Both the position numbers and the translations under genes were made by a program. Positions 44,273 to 56,158 of a DNA stretch of 64,000 nucleotides are shown here, piece by piece. Below the pieces are notes generated by a model. It did not search any database, had not been told where the DNA came from, and saw only the letters and a list, made by a program, of their open reading frames with translations. Where the stretch lies: assembly GCA_963576735.1 (NCBI GenBank), contig OY755180.1, positions 18,690,678 through 18,754,677 on the forward strand, written 5' to 3'. The DNA comes from Bedellia somnulentella. Lineage: Eukaryota; Arthropoda; Insecta; Lepidoptera; Bedelliidae. How positions within the stretch are numbered: position 1 is the stretch's first letter; the number at the start of each line of letters is the position of its first letter.

Positions 44273-47200
44273 ATGATAAAAAGGAGAAGAAATATCGTTG
44301 GAGTAAATAATTTCTCAAATGCATTTACTCGTAGCAATAGACGGGGTTGTGAGATAAAGAAAAATTGGTGATGTTGACCAACCTTTTCGCTATGTTATCA
44401 TCTGATTACTAAAAACGGCCAAGCACCCTCACTGTCTGTAGAGGACCTTCCCGGGAAGATTTGGGATTGTGTTGTTCTAAGTCGACGCAATACGATTAAT
44501 TTCGTCAAAAGTTCTTGAAGTATAAATATTTCATATTCGATCAAAAATATACTGAAGGTTCATACTAGAGTAGTTACATGTTACTCATACTACATATTTA
44601 TTTAAAAACGCTTGCAGTTCACTTTGAACAAACAAATGCATTACCTGTTAAATAATTTAAAACGTAGAAAGTACTCGTAAAGAGTGAAATGCAAATGCAA
44701 ACAGCTGACTGTTTCGCTGAAACGGTTAGCGTGAAAACGGTTCCTGGAAGCAGCAACGGTTACACAACTCCGTATCAACATACTCTGTAGACGGTTCCTA
44801 AAACACGGAGCTTTTTAAATGTGGGTTTTTAAAGCTCTCGACTTGCCTATTTGTATCTAGTTTTGCTTTTATTTGGTTCGCATTTTTTCCAGTGTAACAG
44901 AATTTTATAGTAAACAGGTTAGGGTAGGTAGGTTTTGTGCACCTTATATAGCTTTGAAAGTGATTGACTAATAATAACCAGAGAAGCAAAATAACTGTAG
45001 GCCCAGAAACGTTATTCCAAGTTAAATTAGCAGAAAAGTAAGTATTAATCTTTCAATACCCATCTAGGTAAATGTAAAACAATTTTTTTTTGTAAAACGA
45101 AACATACTTCTCTTACCGATATGCGTGAAATCAATTTATCCATTAACCCATGTTAAACCTAACGGCGCTGTTTGTATTGTCTCGTTCCCGCATTCAGGCT
45201 GTGTTTTTCAATCTATATTGCGGTCACGTGCCGCTGCACGCTGGAGGCTTGATTGCGTCCTCTCCTTAGGCCTTCGCTGAATAAAACACACATTGTGTTT
45301 CGATGTTTTCAGAGCATCCATCCTGAAACGCTGATGAATATTCACGACAGTATTGGGGCCTGAAAAATGAAAATATATATTTCAGTTTCCAGAGTTAAGT
45401 TTTAAAAGCTTTTTAAAGTTTAATTCTTTATGTAACGACTTAGTTTTCCAAGTAATTGAATAATAATCAAACAATTTCTGACTTTTTAAACATTGTACCA
45501 ACATTATAAATTATATAAACAAGACTCGATAAAAATGATTTTTTAAATATGAATAAATATTTAGTTCACAACCCATATAGTTACAAAAAACAGATTCTCA
45601 AGTAAAACCATTTGACTTTTAAATAACTTGCTTCTGTTCTCTAAAGTAAAAGTATGACATCACGATAACGAAACCTAAGAAAAACCTTTTTTTCTTCAAG
45701 AATGAGATATTGAAGGCAACTCCGTCTCAAGCTGCGATATATCATGGCCGCATCTGTGACTCGATGTTTCGTAACATTCCGAAATCACTTATTCATGTCA
45801 GCTTTGTCATCGCTTCCTAACAATCTTTCACGTGTATCGAACTTGGAACAGGTGCTACGGGAGTTCTACTTGTGATGAGATCTTAGAATTTGATCGTCTT
45901 AGTTGGATGATGGAAAAGCGATATCAAAGGTTCGCTTATGTGCTTGCTTTGGAAAATTAAGGTTTCTTGTTATTTTCTGTACAGTTTTTATAATTATATT
46001 GTTACAATTGTTTCTCTTGCTACTTTATCTAAGAAAAAAGACTCACTAATAACGATAAAATTTAGCATAAAATTAAATAAGCTGAGAGTGGAGAAATGTT
46101 CAACCGCATATTAAATCATGTCAATGTTTCAAATTATACTTTTTGGATCATCTACCATTAAATAACTAATAGTCAATCGCTAAAGTAATCTTCGTATATT
46201 ATTCACAGAAAAAACCTTTATACCATAGTACTAACTGCACAAAACGTAGCATAACCTAATAAACTGAAACTAATGCCTTGCTTTGTTTTTACAGGTAATT
46301 CAGCTCGGAGTTTCCCGCTTCACCGAATTCGTGAGTAAAAACGTGTCGGTGTGAAATGGTTGTTTGCTGGCGAGCTAATAGCTTACAAGTAATAAAAGCT
46401 GGTAATACATCGGCTGTAACGGTGGGCAGCGCTGTTATCGAGACTCATTAGTGAATTAGCGAGCGTTGGCGGCCGCAGTGCTGTGTTTGGCTTAGCTAGT
46501 CACTTGAGCGTGTTTTTGTTGACACTTGCTCAACTGTTTTTGTCAATTACTAGCATATGATTAGAATTAATTTTGCAAATAATCTATGTTTGTTCAGATA
46601 TTACAGTATGCCTATTTTTAAAAATAGCTGCTCAAAAAAGAAGAATTTCATAGTTTTATTGTATTTAGACTATGAACCATCCTCTTGAAAATTTTTGCGC
46701 GTTATGTATGACACGATAAAACATAATTTTGATCATGATAAAAACTGTTTATTGCTCCACAAAACATACGAGAAAATTTATTTTATGAAAGTCAAAGTAA
46801 TTTGTAACTTACGCAAGTAAAAGAAAAGGTGAACGGTCCTTACCGATAGTTATCGTACCATCGACACGACAGCTTCGTGTGATGGTAATCGAGGCGGACC
46901 ATCACTACTTATAGGATTTTAGGCGCATCAAGATTGACAAATTACCTGATGACATTTTGATAAGAATACAAATTACAGCTACCAACGAAAAAGTCCAGTA
47001 ATACGAATCTTTTTTTAGGTAATGTTGGATGATTGTCCTTTAACTAGTAACTTGTTTTACATAATATATATTTGCTCTTTTGAAATTTCAAACGAAAACG
47101 TTACAAAACCCACTTAAACAAATTTGTTTAACGAACACTTTAACGCTTTCGTTTTGTTTCGTAGCTGCTACGAGCGTAGTTCATAGCCTGCAGCTAGCGA

Positions 47201-47465
47201 CTACGCCGCACAGCCAGGCCACTACGATGGATCGTAGACCTATTGTTAGTTAGACAAAAGAGCTTTTTAGATAGCAGTGCGGCTACGTTTTAATGAAGCT
47301 TTATTACGGAATAGCTTAAAATGGCCTTCGTGTGGAATTGCTTCTGTTTTGTAGAGCTTAATTACTCGGATAATGCTAAAAACATAAGCTGTGTCATAAA
47401 ATAGTAGCAGTATCATAAAACAGATCAATTCAATCTGATTGATTTATGTTTAGTTTTTTCTTAAA
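44273..47465. other. Unassigned 3.2-kb stretch
   Basis: GC-richer patches near 45170-45360 and 46310-46490, and a 13-bp hairpin at 46857-46888. No gene or known repeat. Confidence 0.5.
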
Positions 47466-47711
47466 TACATATATACATATACTCACGGCTATAAATCCCT
47501 AGAAGGGGTAGCCAGAGCCAATGAATTGGAAACTCCTCAGCCACTTTTGGAAGTTGCATGAGGAAAAGATAGTGAAATAAAGGTTGTTGTTGATAGGTCT
47601 CCGACCGCATCGCCCAAAAATCCCTTAAAAGCCCCAATACCGTCAGTTGCCTCTTACGTACACCCACCGGAAGAAATGGGGTAGTGATATTCTAAGCCGA
47701 TACTACAAAGC
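47466..47711 (-). mobile_element. Family A retroposon (A1)
   Basis: Full length on the minus strand, tail at the left, head ending TTGTAGTATCGG (minus strand). Confidence 0.85.
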
Positions 47712-49985
47712 AAATATATTATAATAATATTATTTAAATATGTTTTTAAATGAAATGTCAGCATCAGTGCGTAATGAATATGTTGGAAAAATAAGGTCAT
47801 TAATCAACGAACGCCGAAAGTGGATTATTTGGGCGGAAATAAGAATAGCGGCCTTTTTTGTTCGATTAGTGCGGCCCCATCGATGAGATAAATTGACTGC
47901 AGTCACTATTGCGCGCATATTTTTATCCTTGTTTTTTCCGTAAAAGTATTTTTTTGCAGTGTGTTTTTTAGAAATTTTGTAGCTGAATAACAAAAGGTAA
48001 ATCTACATTCTACGAAATTGAATCCTGCCCGCATGTCACAGCATTTTAGTTATAACTTTTTTGACATGAACGATTTTTGAAAAAATCTCTAACTTTAAAA
48101 GAAGAAAGTTATAATCCCTAAGTTTATTTTCCGTACATAAACACTGCAAACTCAAACTGGACTGAATGTAAATCAGTACTTTTTATTTGATAATTATAGA
48201 ACATTTTCGAAAATAGGAAATACACTTCTTTTCCATATAAATAAAGACACTCTTTAAAACAAATTGAATTTATATAATAAATATTATCGTTGTACACTTT
48301 TCATAACGCTCTAACTTGACCGCCCTAACCTGAAAACTGATTTGAAATTAGACTATATTTCGTAATAAAAATAAAAGAAAATGAGTAGTAGTAAATATAA
48401 AAATAGTATTTTTTACTGTGGAAAGTTATTACGGTAGGTTTAATTGGCCTTAGGGTATATTTACACAAACTGAAACTAAACTTTTTATTCAGTATAAAAT
48501 CTTTACTCACCAATTACGCAACCAAAAACTATGTCATATTATAAATTTAAACTATTATAAATAACATTTTATTACCTCTATTTAGTTTAAGAAGAAACAA
48601 TTTTTAAGGAAAATAAAAAGTTAAAATCCAGTCACAAGTAGAAAAAAAAGAAACAAAAGTTTATTAATCAGTTTCGCTTTCTCTCCAAACTTCTCTTCAG
48701 CTTAATCTTTTATCCTGAAATATGTTCAAAGAGTTACTTTTCTCAATTTACCAGAAACCTTTCTTTAATAGCCGTTGTTTGTTTGATTTTCGGAAACCCA
48801 TACAATATGTTGGTTTTATATCAAAAGATGTGAACACCTAGATTGTTTTCGAATGGTGAATGTATTTTTCATCTGTTGTTTTATTTTTTTTACCTTGCTT
48901 ACCGAAAACGTACAGGTTTGATTCCTGCTGAAAGCAAACATTTGGTTGATGAAAGTATATGTTCATTGTGTATATAAGTGGTGTGTTTTCACATTTAAAT
49001 AGTGTAAAGAAATGGTGTGGTTTATAAACATTTAATTATATCTTATACTGGCTTAGAATAACTCTTGTAGTGATATGATGTGAAATGATGCAATTCTTCA
49101 TCTTATTTCCCTCTTATCATTGATCGTATTTTTTACTAAATGTATCAGAGATACTCAGTATGTAGGCTATTAGAATTATCATTCTCCAAACTGCGGAACA
49201 TTAAAAGAAAATAACATTTTATGACATCATAACGGAGCGCGAATTATCAGTTTTTTTCCCCTGTCCAGTGTTTGGTCTGAGCACTGAAATTTAGAGCCAA
49301 CATTATCCAGAACCATATTAGACCTCTTTAGTACGTTGTTTAACTTGATTTACGTTGGGGAATAAAGGTTTTAATACCTATTTTATGTTGGCCATATTTT
49401 TCGTGATTTCATTCATTGGTCTAAGAATTGTTTTATGACAAAAAATGATTCCGTAAATCAACGCTTTTGTATTGAATGCAATAATAATAATATAAAAGAA
49501 ACGATATGGCAATATTCTTACATATACATTTAAATAATTCATTTAATTATCATTATGACTTTTTTTTCACTAAGAAGATGACAGTTTAACTCAATCTACA
49601 TGAATTAAGCCTTTTACTTATGTGATATACATTTATAAACATAACGAATCAAATAAACCAGAAAAAATCTTAACCTTCCTTTTGCTTCACTGCAATCCAA
49701 CTAATTCAACGAAAACCATTTATTACGTAAGTGTTGCCATGTGAACTATGCAAAAACCCAGCCAACCTAATATTAACTGCGAGCTTATTTAGTACACACG
49801 TGACCTAAAGCAGTCTACTTGCAATGCAAAAGGTAGAATTATGAGTCATACAAAAATTCGTGATAAAAAGAAATACAAAGTTTAATCCGCTTAAAACTGT
49901 TGACATGCAGTGGGTAACCATTTTATCTTTATGTGTTTACATCGATTATTATTTTTACGGGAAACTTAGGATATTTTATATACTA
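47712..49985. other. Unassigned AT-rich DNA
   Basis: Nothing recognised. Confidence 0.6.
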
Positions 49986-50032
49986 CATAACATAACATAA
50001 CATAACATAAACGTTCACGCCGTTTATCCCCG
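49986..50032 (-). mobile_element. Family C SINE, tail only
   Basis: Only the terminal CATAA repeats and ACGTTCACGCCG remain: an extremely 5'-truncated insertion. Confidence 0.65.
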
Positions 50033-50298
50033 TTGTAATTTATATACTAACAAATTTTATGTTGCATGATACATTAAAGGTAAATTTTAATAGATTTATA
50101 TGTTTATGTTGCTTAAGTTAACAATTATTTTAACCAACTTGACAGCTGACTGTTTATGAGAAATGCCCTTGAAGCAGACAAATGCGTGGATTCAAATCCA
50201 AAATCGGGCGAAAACAAATGGTCTTTTCGTGACATGTTTGATTTATTTATGACAAGTTTTCCGCCTGCTGCTGTTCCTATAACTACGTTCGCGTGGAC
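50033..50298. other. Unassigned DNA between C copies
   Basis: Nothing recognised. Confidence 0.6.
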
Positions 50299-50310
50299 TA
50301 TTTTTAAATA

Positions 50311-50673
50311 ACATAAACATAAACGTTCACGCCGAATATCCCCGAAGGGGTTGGCAGAGGTACTAATACTTCTGAACATCACGTGACTTTGTCACCTGGT
50401 GTTCAGAGTACCCACGTTTTGCATGGACAGTATACTCACGTGATAGGGGGCAGGCCTATCGCCGTTTTGTATGAATACACTGTCACATGACTAAGTACAA
50501 CTCAGCCATGTGGGTTTCCTCACGATGTTTTCCCTCACCGTTAACAACCATGATAAATTAACCACACATATGTCTTTAGAAAAGACAAATTGGTGTAGGC
50601 CCGACCCAGGATTTGAACACTAGTCGTTTGCACGATAACCGAGTGTTCTACCCACTGGGCTATCATGGTTGTG
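50311..50673 (-). mobile_element. Family C SINE with target duplication
   Basis: Flanked by a perfect 12-bp duplication TATTTTTAAATA (50299-50310 and 50674-50685). Confidence 0.92.
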
Positions 50674-50685
50674 TATTTTTAAATA

Positions 50686-51974
50686 TTTTTACTATTTACG
50701 AAACAAATTGGAAATTTGACTAGAAAAAGCCTGTTATAATATACAACAGTATAAATGACCACAAATAAAAAGTCTACGGAGATGTTATTATAAAAAACAA
50801 ATGCGATTATTGCAATCCATCCATGTAACACAATGATATTCAAAACAACTAGTAATTGTATTATCTTCAACTTGACATTCAGCATAAGAGTGAAATTGAT
50901 GCTGCTTCGGCTACAGAACCTGTCATTTTTAATGGAAATTACTTCAAATTAATCCGTTACAAAGTTTTCACGGAACATGTGTTTTTTTAAATTGACACGA
51001 ATATAAAACGTGTGAGCTCGAAAGTGAAAGCACGTATAAAGAAACGTAATGAATATTCAGTAACACGGAATGGAGGGGTTGTTGAATTTTAATATCACCT
51101 CGTTATCCATATACTTTAGCTGTTCATTGTTGAAGGGGTATGCAATGTTTATGAGAATTTTTATATATGTATTCAGTACACAGTTATTAAATTGTCATAT
51201 TGCATGATTGTGCTTTTAGTTTATCAAATCATGTATAGTATGTTTCAGGAAAAGTTCTATATACAATACCTAACGTAAAATAGAAAGGCTAAGAAATTGA
51301 GTATCATTTTGCTTATCGTTTTAGTGATTCGTCATAGATTCAATTCATAGGTATTTTTGTCTAATAAACTTAAATAATTCAAATGCTGTTTAAGCTATGT
51401 ATGCTAAAGTAAATTAAAACTAAATTCGCGAAACAAAAGTAAACCTACTTATCTAATGTAGGTTTCATTTAAATTTACACAAATATATCAAACAATTATT
51501 GTTGGTGCTTGTTTTTTTCTACGTTTTAATGAAAATCATAAAGTACTATATTTTTTTATTTAAGATAATTAAAAAAATGCAAAAGTTTGAAGTAAAATTA
51601 ATAGTAAAACAGGCAATATTTTTTCGACGCCGTACACATTTTAAATGATTCCAATCATAGAATATAACAAAACAATAAAATACAAATAAATTCATTCAGC
51701 AAAAATAAAGCCCGTTCCAAATACCTTATGATACCAGTGCACCACCACCGACCTATCCGAAGACCAACCACAATATGTTTTGGTACTAATTGGCGTTACA
51801 TCATCGTGATATCACCATTCGATGATAAAGACCTTATTGTTAAATGATATGATACAATGTTTGGTTGTTATCTTATTTTCGTGCCTAGGTCTTTCGAGAC
51901 GCTCAGGTCAACTAGGGTTCATATTAGCATTAACGTACTGGAGACTTGCAAATGTTTGTCAATAAATATGTATT
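50686..51974. other. Unassigned AT-rich DNA
   Basis: Nothing recognised. Confidence 0.6.
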
Positions 51975-51986
51975 TATTAATGTAAA

Positions 51987-52239
51987 CGTTTGCTGTGTTG
52001 TGTGGGCTTAGAATAGCACTACCCCATTTCTTCCGGTGGGTGTACGTAAGAGGCGACTAACGGTATTAGGGCTTTTAAGGGATTTTTGGGCGATGCGGTT
52101 GGAGACCCATCACCAAAAACCTTTATTTCACCATCTTTTCCCCACGCAACTTCCAAAAGTGGCTGAGGAATTTCTAGTTCCCTAGCTCTGGCTACCCCTT
52201 CATGGGATTTATAGCCGTGAGTATATGTAAGTATGTATG
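51987..52239 (+). mobile_element. Family A retroposon (A1) with target duplication
   Basis: Flanked by a perfect 12-bp duplication TATTAATGTAAA (51975-51986 and 52240-52251), which proves retroposition and sets its ends. Confidence 0.9.
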
Positions 52240-52379
52240 TATTAATGTAAAAGTCATAAAAGGTAGCCAGAATTAGCAAATCTTCATCCAATTTTGGGAA
52301 AAGTCAAATATTCAATCCGCATTACCTGAAAAGGCTCGAATGACAGTAGATAATGCAGTTTGGTTGAAATGAATATTTC

Positions 52380-52436
52380 TGATCCTGATGAGAATCCGAA
52401 GTGAAAAGAATACAAGAGCAAATTGGACATGATTTT
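52380..52436 (+). mobile_element. Family B LINE fragment
   Basis: GAATCCGAAGTGAAAAGAAT resembles B upstream of its last 150 bp. It ends where the 52.4-kb A copy begins. Confidence 0.4.
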
Positions 52437-52442
52437 AATGTT

Positions 52443-52689
52443 TGCCGTGAAGTGTCGGCTTAGAATAACACTACCCCATTTCTACCCGTGGGTGATCGTA
52501 AGAGGCGACTAAGGGTATAGGGACTTCTTAAGTGACTTTTGGGCGATGTGGTTGGAGACCCGTCACCAAAAACGTTTATTATTATCATCTTTTCCCCAAT
52601 CAACTTCCAAAAGTGGCTGAGGAATTTATCATTCCAAAACTCTGGCTACCCCGTTAAGGGATTTATAGCCGTGAGTATATGTATGTATG
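52443..52689 (+). mobile_element. Family A retroposon (A2) with target duplication
   Basis: Flanked by a perfect 9-bp duplication TTTAATGTT (52434-52442 and 52690-52698). Confidence 0.9.
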
Positions 52690-52797
52690 TTTAATGTTAA
52701 CCTAAGATTCATATTAAGAAGCATAATACTTCATATTATAACCCACTCACTAGAATGCGTCGCTTGTATAGCGAACTTAAAATTTCCAATGATAACT

Positions 52798-53120
52798 CAA
52801 ACGTTCACGCCAAATATCCCCGATGGGGTTGGCTGAGGTATTAATTCCTCTGGTGTTCAGAGTACCCACGTTTTGCTTGTACTCACGTGATAGGGGGCAG
52901 GTCTATCGCCGTTTTGTACGAATACACTGTCACACGACTAAGTACGACTTAGCTATGTGGGTTTCCTCACGATGTTTTCCCTCACCGTTATATAACAACC
53001 ATGATAAATTAACCACATGTATGTCTTTGAAAAAGACAAATTGGTGTAGGCCCGACCCTGGATTAGAACACTAGTCGTCTGCACGATAAACGGTGTTCTA
53101 CCCACTGAGCTATCACGTCG
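52798..53120 (-). mobile_element. Family C SINE, internally shortened
   Basis: Lacks the stretch around CACGTGATGTTCAGAAG and part of the CATGCAAAACG block. Tail reduced. The next A copy starts 11 bp further on. Confidence 0.85.
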
Positions 53121-53131
53121 TCCAATGATAA

Positions 53132-53379
53132 CATACATACATACATAAACTCACGGCTATAAATCCCAAGAAGGGGTAGCCAGAGCTAAGGAATTAGAAC
53201 GTCCTCAGCCACTTTTGGAAATGTGAGTGGGGAAAAGATGGTAAAATAAAGGTTGTTGGTGATGGGTCTCCAACCGCATTGCCCAAAAATCCCTTAAAAG
53301 CCCCAATACCGTTAGTCGTCTTTTACGTACACCCACCGGAAGAAATGGGGTAGTGCTATTCTAAGCCAACACTACACAG
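53132..53379 (-). mobile_element. Family A retroposon (A1) with target duplication
   Basis: Flanked by a perfect 9-bp duplication CAATGATAA (53123-53131 and 53380-53388). Its 5' end on the minus strand is CTGTGTAGTG. Confidence 0.9.
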
Positions 53380-53388
53380 CAATGATAA

Positions 53389-53673
53389 ATTAGGTATATT
53401 TGATAAAGGATTTCAGTGTTTCAAACTTAAAATTACTAAATATGTTAGCTAGTTCTTATATTTTCTTTTTTCTGCTTAATTGAACCTACCTCTTAGTATG
53501 TATTTGTGATAGTAATATAGGTGTCTGTCTTTTTATTCTGTCTTTAAAACTTTTGATATTTATATTCATGCTTTACTAACACGTGTCATGTATTTTCACT
53601 TGTATAGAATGTAACCTGTTTTGTAAGTCACATAAATAAATATTAAAGAAAGGAGGTAGAGTGACTGGTCAAC
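53389..53673. other. Unassigned DNA, possible retroposon end
   Basis: CACATAAATAAATATTAAAG near 53629 looks like the 3' end of a retroposed sequence; not identified. Confidence 0.35.
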
Positions 53674-53917
53674 ATACATACACACATACGTATACTCACG
53701 GCTATAAATCCCTAGAAGGGGTAGCCAGAGCTAAGGAATTAGAAATTCCTCAGCCACTTTTTTAAGTTGTGTGGGGAAAAGATGGTGGAATAAAGGTTGG
53801 TCTCCAACCGCATCGCCCAAAATTCCCTTAAAAGCCCCAATACCGTTAGTCGCCTCTTATGTACACCCGCCGGAAGAAATGGGGTAGTGTTATTCTAAGC
53901 CGACACTACACGGCAAT
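53674..53917 (-). mobile_element. Family A retroposon (A1)
   Basis: Lacks about 12 bp in the centre (GGTTGGTCTCC in place of GGTTGTTGGTGATGGG...). Otherwise full length. Confidence 0.85.
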
Positions 53918-54352
53918 ATTATGGTCAAGTTCGTGCAAATTGGCAATCGAAAGACTCTACCTTCCCCTATAGGAATAAAGGGTGTGGAAAAGAAAACAAA
54001 CAATGTCCTTTTCATTTATTTCGATCAACCATCTTATTTGTGAGACTACGCTAGGTTTTTTTTCAGCAAAAATTTACTTAATGCTCAAAATGTAAATTTT
54101 CAGTGAATAGCGACTATGAAATGACCGTTATTAAATACAGCAATAATGTAAAGTTGTTGGCAGCAGGTGCAAATGCTGAGTACGGCACTTTGTCGTAACG
54201 AGCAGAGATTGTGACTTATCTAATATTTCGCTGTCAGACGTAACATGACGTTATAGACTTTAGAAGTTATTTTAACAGTCGAGCCTTTTTCTTGCATCTT
54301 GTTTAAATTATTTGCCATTATATTTTTCACATATTGAATGTTTAAATGGTTG
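53918..54352. other. Unassigned DNA
   Basis: Nothing recognised. Confidence 0.6.
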
Positions 54353-54602
54353 TATAGCGGCGGATCGGAATAACACTAAACCATTTCTTCCCGTGGTGAC
54401 GGATACCCTAAGTACAACTCAAAATGTATGAGGCAGTGTATGAGGTGATTAAGGATATTGAGGCGTTTGAAGTGATTGGCGATGCGATTGAAGACCCAAC
54501 ATCAACATTCTGTTACAATTTAAATTTTTCCGTAACTTCAAAAGCGGCTGAGGGATTTCTAGTTCTGGCTACCTCTTTTTTGTATTTATAGTTATAGTTA
54601 AA
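54353..54602 (+). mobile_element. Family A retroposon, diverged
   Basis: GCGGATCGGAATAACACTAA at the head and GGCGATGCGATTGAAGACC further on, with an insertion of about 40 bp in between. Tail decayed to an A run. Confidence 0.6.
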
Positions 54603-55490
54603 AAAAAAAACTTTTAAAATAATATACTTTTTCTGAGAGCGTCAGCAGACATATCCCTTATTTCAAAACTTGTTGCTGGGAAGATGAGTGAATATAGTAG
54701 AGATGAGTTCCTTCAAAACGGAGAAATGTAAGACTTTTTAATAGGGTGATTCAAAGTGGGATTCATGAATGTTACGATGTAGTCTTTGATCATCTGATCT
54801 CCGGAAATTTAGGGATGTCATGCTTCAGAAGGCACGTACAGCCATTAGTCCAAGGTACTTGTTGATTGGTGGCAATGTAGTCGTTAGTCTCTATGCTAGT
54901 ATCTACCAACTCGCACCTTTCCAAATTATACTATACAAGGTAGGGTCGAGTCTCTCAGTGGGCAAATATAACAGTTAATTTATTTTAATGGAAAAACTAT
55001 TCTTTACTGACTGAAATAATTACTGGTTGAATTCAAAGTAGAATCTACTGGGCTCCCAAAGCTTCATTTGGAATTGAAGTTTCGTGAGGAATCAAAGCCA
55101 ACACTTTAGTAGAATTTCCTAAAATTTAAAAGGAAACTTTTCTTTGGTGTAAAGCACCAATCGAAAACTGCTGGATAGTATTTTTTTTTTGCGGCGATTA
55201 CTTCACTATACAAGCTAGCTTCTTAATTAGCATATTTGTTATCAGTGTCGTCGTCAGTTGCACCAGAGCTATTGTTTCACTTTCGTGAAAGAATTGATAA
55301 GACGACAGATACTGTAACTTTGTATCGTCGAACTTTTGAACTTTTGTGCATTGATAACCTCGGAGAAATGGTTGGAAAGAAAAACAATGCAAATCAAATG
55401 ACACCTGACGTAATTACGTATAATACTGTCACCTTTAAGTCTTGTGAATAAGATTGGTTTTTGTAAGTGAGATTTTGGAAGCCAGGTGAG
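54601..55490. other. Upstream region of the hexamerin gene
   Basis: Free of recognisable retroposons, unlike the 2.6 kb to its left. Apart from the GATA-type sites and an 11-T run near 55182, no feature is recognised and short ORFs look random. Confidence 0.6.
55239..55357 (+). promoter_or_regulatory. Three GATA-type sites upstream of the hexamerin
   Basis: TGATAA occurs at 55295-55300 and 55352-55357, and its reverse complement TTATCA at 55239-55244, all within about 260 bp of the TATA box. GATA factors are known activators of insect fat-body genes, so a regulatory role is plausible but inferred from motif and place only. Confidence 0.35.
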
Positions 55491-55526
55491 TATAAATAGT
55501 GCAGAATTGATTAATAAGGTATCAGT
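55491..55526 (+). promoter_or_regulatory. Core promoter of the storage hexamerin: TATA box and initiator
   Basis: TATAAATA lies at 55491-55498 and an arthropod initiator TCAGT at 55522-55526. The TATA start is 33 bp upstream of the initiator A (55524), the usual spacing for insect RNA polymerase II promoters. The predicted 5' UTR is only about 26 nt before the ATG at 55550. Confidence 0.8.
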
Positions 55527-55549
55527 CCCGGTTTGGACGTGGTCATATC

Positions 55550-56088
55550 ATGAAGGTGTTTGTACTATTAACTGCCCTCGTGGCAGTCGCCAGCGCCATG
55601 ATCGTCAAAGACGACATGGTTCTCATCGGCAAGGAAAACTTGGGTAAGTTGTACTTTTCTATATTTTTAACAAGAGAAAAATTAAGAGTTGTTTAAAGAA
55701 AATTTTTAGACAATTATAGATGACGTTAATCTTCTCAAATCAAAATATGGAGCATAAAAAAAACACGTCTAACAATATTATCGCTGAGGCTCATTTTTAG
55801 TTGAGAAAATTGAGTCCCATATTTAACATCTCCGAAAAAATACAAGATTTCTGTGCAAGTGTATTTAATAATGTATGTGTTTTTCGGCAGTCGACAAAGA
55901 CATAAGGGTTAAGGAAACCATCATAATGAAGCTGCTGAACAACATTCTGCAGCCAACCATGTACGCCGACATCCGCGACTGCGCTAAGGAATGGACCTTC
56001 GACAACCATCTTGACAAGTTCATGGTAAATATATTGAAAATACCATAAAATTATATCTTAGTTAAGTAGAGTAATACTAAAACTACAA

Positions 56089-56158
<70 letters not shown>

